From Parerythrobacter lutipelagi (GTDB taxonomy: Bacteria; Pseudomonadota; Alphaproteobacteria; Sphingomonadales; Sphingomonadaceae), in assembly GCF_005434975.1 (NCBI RefSeq), contig NZ_SKCJ01000001.1, forward strand, positions 630,001 to 694,000: a stretch of 64,000 bases of DNA. The letters run 5' to 3'. Of this stretch, positions 62,934 through 64,000 are shown in pieces; the stretch's first letter is position 1, and each line of letters begins with the position of its first letter. Under the pieces are notes generated by a model that did not search any database, had not been told where the DNA came from, and saw nothing but the letters and a program-made list of their open reading frames with translations. A program made the translations under genes and the position numbers.

Positions 62934-62957
62934 CTCAATCTAGACAAGTCTTGCGAC

Positions 62958-64000
62958 TTAGTCTTTCAGGAAGTCCGGCACATGGGCTTCACCGCCGCCG
63001 TTTCCGCCGCCGTTTCCACTATCGCCACCGCCGTCACGGCCACCGCCGCTACGACGCGGGCCGCCACGACCGCCGCGGCGATCACCGCCGCCGCCACTGC
63101 CGCCGCGAGGACCACGGTCACCGCGCGGCTTGTTTTCGCGCGGAGGACGGGTGTCTTCCAGTTCTTCACCGGTTTCCTGGTCAACAACGCGCATCGACAG
63201 GCGGACCTTGCCGCGCTGGTCGATCTCGAGAACCTTGACCTTTACTTCCTGGCCTTCGGACACGACGTCGGTCGGCTTCTCGACCCGCTCGTTCTTCATT
63301 TCGGACACGTGGACGAGACCGTCCTTGCCGCCCATGAAGTTCACGAACGCACCGAAATCGACGATGTTGACGACCTTGCCGTCATAGATCTTGCCGACTT
63401 CGGCTTCTTCCGTGATGCCTTCGATCCACTTGCGTGCAGCAGCGATCTCGTCCGCATTGGAAGAGCTGATCTTGATCACGCCTTCGTCGTCGATATCCAC
63501 CTTGGCGCCGGTTTCCGCGACGATTTCGCGGATCACCTTGCCGCCGGTACCGATAACGTCACGGATCTTCGACTTGTCGATCTGCATCGTTTCGATACGC
63601 GGAGCATGCTTGCTGACTTCGCCGCGGGCATTGCCCAGCGCCTTGGTCATTTCACCCAGGATGTGCGCACGGCCGGCTTTCGCCTGTTCCATGGCAGTCT
63701 GCATGATTTCCTTGGTGATGCCGGCAACCTTGATGTCCATCTGGAGGCTGGTGATACCCGCTTCCGAACCGGCCACCTTGAAGTCCATGTCGCCCAGGTG
63801 ATCTTCGTCACCCAGAATGTCGGACAGCACAGTGAACTCGTCACCTTCAAGGATCAGGCCCATGGCGATGCCGGATACCGGACGTTCGATCGGAACGCCT
63901 GCGTCCATCATCGACAGACAGCCACCGCATACGGTCGCCATCGAGGACGAGCCATTGGACTCGGTGATGTCGGACAGAAGGCGGATGGTGTACGGGAAAT
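62958..64000 (-). CDS. pnp: Polyribonucleotide nucleotidyltransferase (PNPase), C-terminal part
   Basis: Only the C-terminal 346 or so residues are in the window; the frame runs off the right edge. Visible parts are the end of the second RNase PH domain ([20 protein letters not shown] and [13 protein letters not shown]), a KH domain ([15 protein letters not shown]), an S1 domain ([19 protein letters not shown]) and a long Arg/Gly-rich tail of about 60 residues ([20 protein letters not shown]) ending VPDFLKD. PNPase degrades RNA from the 3' end and works with RNase E. The RGG-like tail may bind RNA. A terminator follows. Confidence 0.96.
   Translation of the reverse strand, partial: FPYTIRLLSDITESNGSSSMATVCGGCLSMMDAGVPIERPVSGIAMGLILEGDEFTVLSDILGDEDHLGDMDFKVAGSEAGITSLQMDIKVAGITKEIMQTAMEQAKAGRAHILGEMTKALGNARGEVSKHAPRIETMQIDKSKIRDVIGTGGKVIREIVAETGAKVDIDDEGVIKISSSNADEIAAARKWIEGITEEAEVGKIYDGKVVNIVDFGAFVNFMGGKDGLVHVSEMKNERVEKPTDVVSEGQEVKVKVLEIDQRGKVRLSMRVVDQETGEELEDTRPPRENKPRGDRGPRGGSGGGGDRRGGRGGPRRSGGGRDGGGDSGNGGGNGGGEAHVPDFLKD

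Noticed and set aside
62990-63130. GCCGCC-rich repeats near the right end
   Set aside because: They encode the Arg/Gly-rich tail of PNPase and are low-complexity coding sequence, not a separate repeat array.

Overview
The window looks like a piece of the chromosome of an alphaproteobacterium of the order Sphingomonadales, most likely an Erythrobacter/Altererythrobacter/Novosphingobium-type organism. The evidence is gene content and order: GcrA, ubiquinol-cytochrome c chaperone, COQ9, TraB/GumN, DUF1134 and an Atm1-type exporter, plus several TonB-dependent receptors and high-GC codon use. This placement comes from reading the genes, not from a search. Nearly all of the window is ordinary, densely packed chromosome. 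No prophage, insertion sequence, integrase or CRISPR array was seen.

Layout. 1-2.4 kb: the end of an aspartyl protease gene and an Atm1-like ABC exporter. 2.5-5.7 kb (minus): an unusual cysteine-rich, PKD-like membrane protein followed by a tyrosinase. 5.9-8.7 kb (minus): bamE, hslV, hslU and an ACT-domain gene. 8.9-9.9 kb: cytochrome bc1 chaperone and YceD. 9.9-14 kb (minus): ssb, feoB and feoA behind a Fur-box-like site, COQ9 and an ankyrin protein. 14.1-18 kb: a Sco protein, a YcgN-like protein, a YgjP-type metallopeptidase, a membrane protein, ribD and ribE. 18-23.2 kb: TraB/GumN, two orphan proteins, a GNAT acetyltransferase, an aromatic aminotransferase and DUF1134.

23.5-33.3 kb is the accessory-looking part. 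A tRNA-Ser(GCU) is followed by a compact type IV secretion operon in the order virB3-B4-B6-B8-B9-B10-B11-B2. No coupling protein or relaxase is present. After a gene-poor, AT-richer stretch comes a 5'-truncated, frame-disrupted Rhs tip, translationally coupled to a small two-helix membrane protein that is a candidate immunity protein.

33.3-41.9 kb: psd, a fused 2-oxoacid dehydrogenase E1 coupled to a malonyltransferase-like protein, a TonB-dependent receptor divergent from a Baeyer-Villiger-type monooxygenase, and a CinA-like protein. 42-44.1 kb (minus): secE-nusG-rplK-rplA, closed by a clear terminator. 44.4-53.1 kb: AGCS and BCCT transporters, then a large TonB-dependent receptor followed by a TPR-sulfotransferase. 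53.2-59.2 kb: tRNA-Ser(CGA), hspQ, an ABC-2 permease, gcrA, modABC, DUF1993 and DUF481. 59.2-64 kb (minus): a DUF3142 lipoprotein coupled to a large secreted helical-repeat protein, a spermidine-synthase-like protein, and the 3' part of pnp running off the window.

The regions most worth following up are the cysteine-rich protein/tyrosinase pair, the minimal VirB operon, the orphan Rhs tip with its candidate immunity gene, and the E1/acyltransferase pair.
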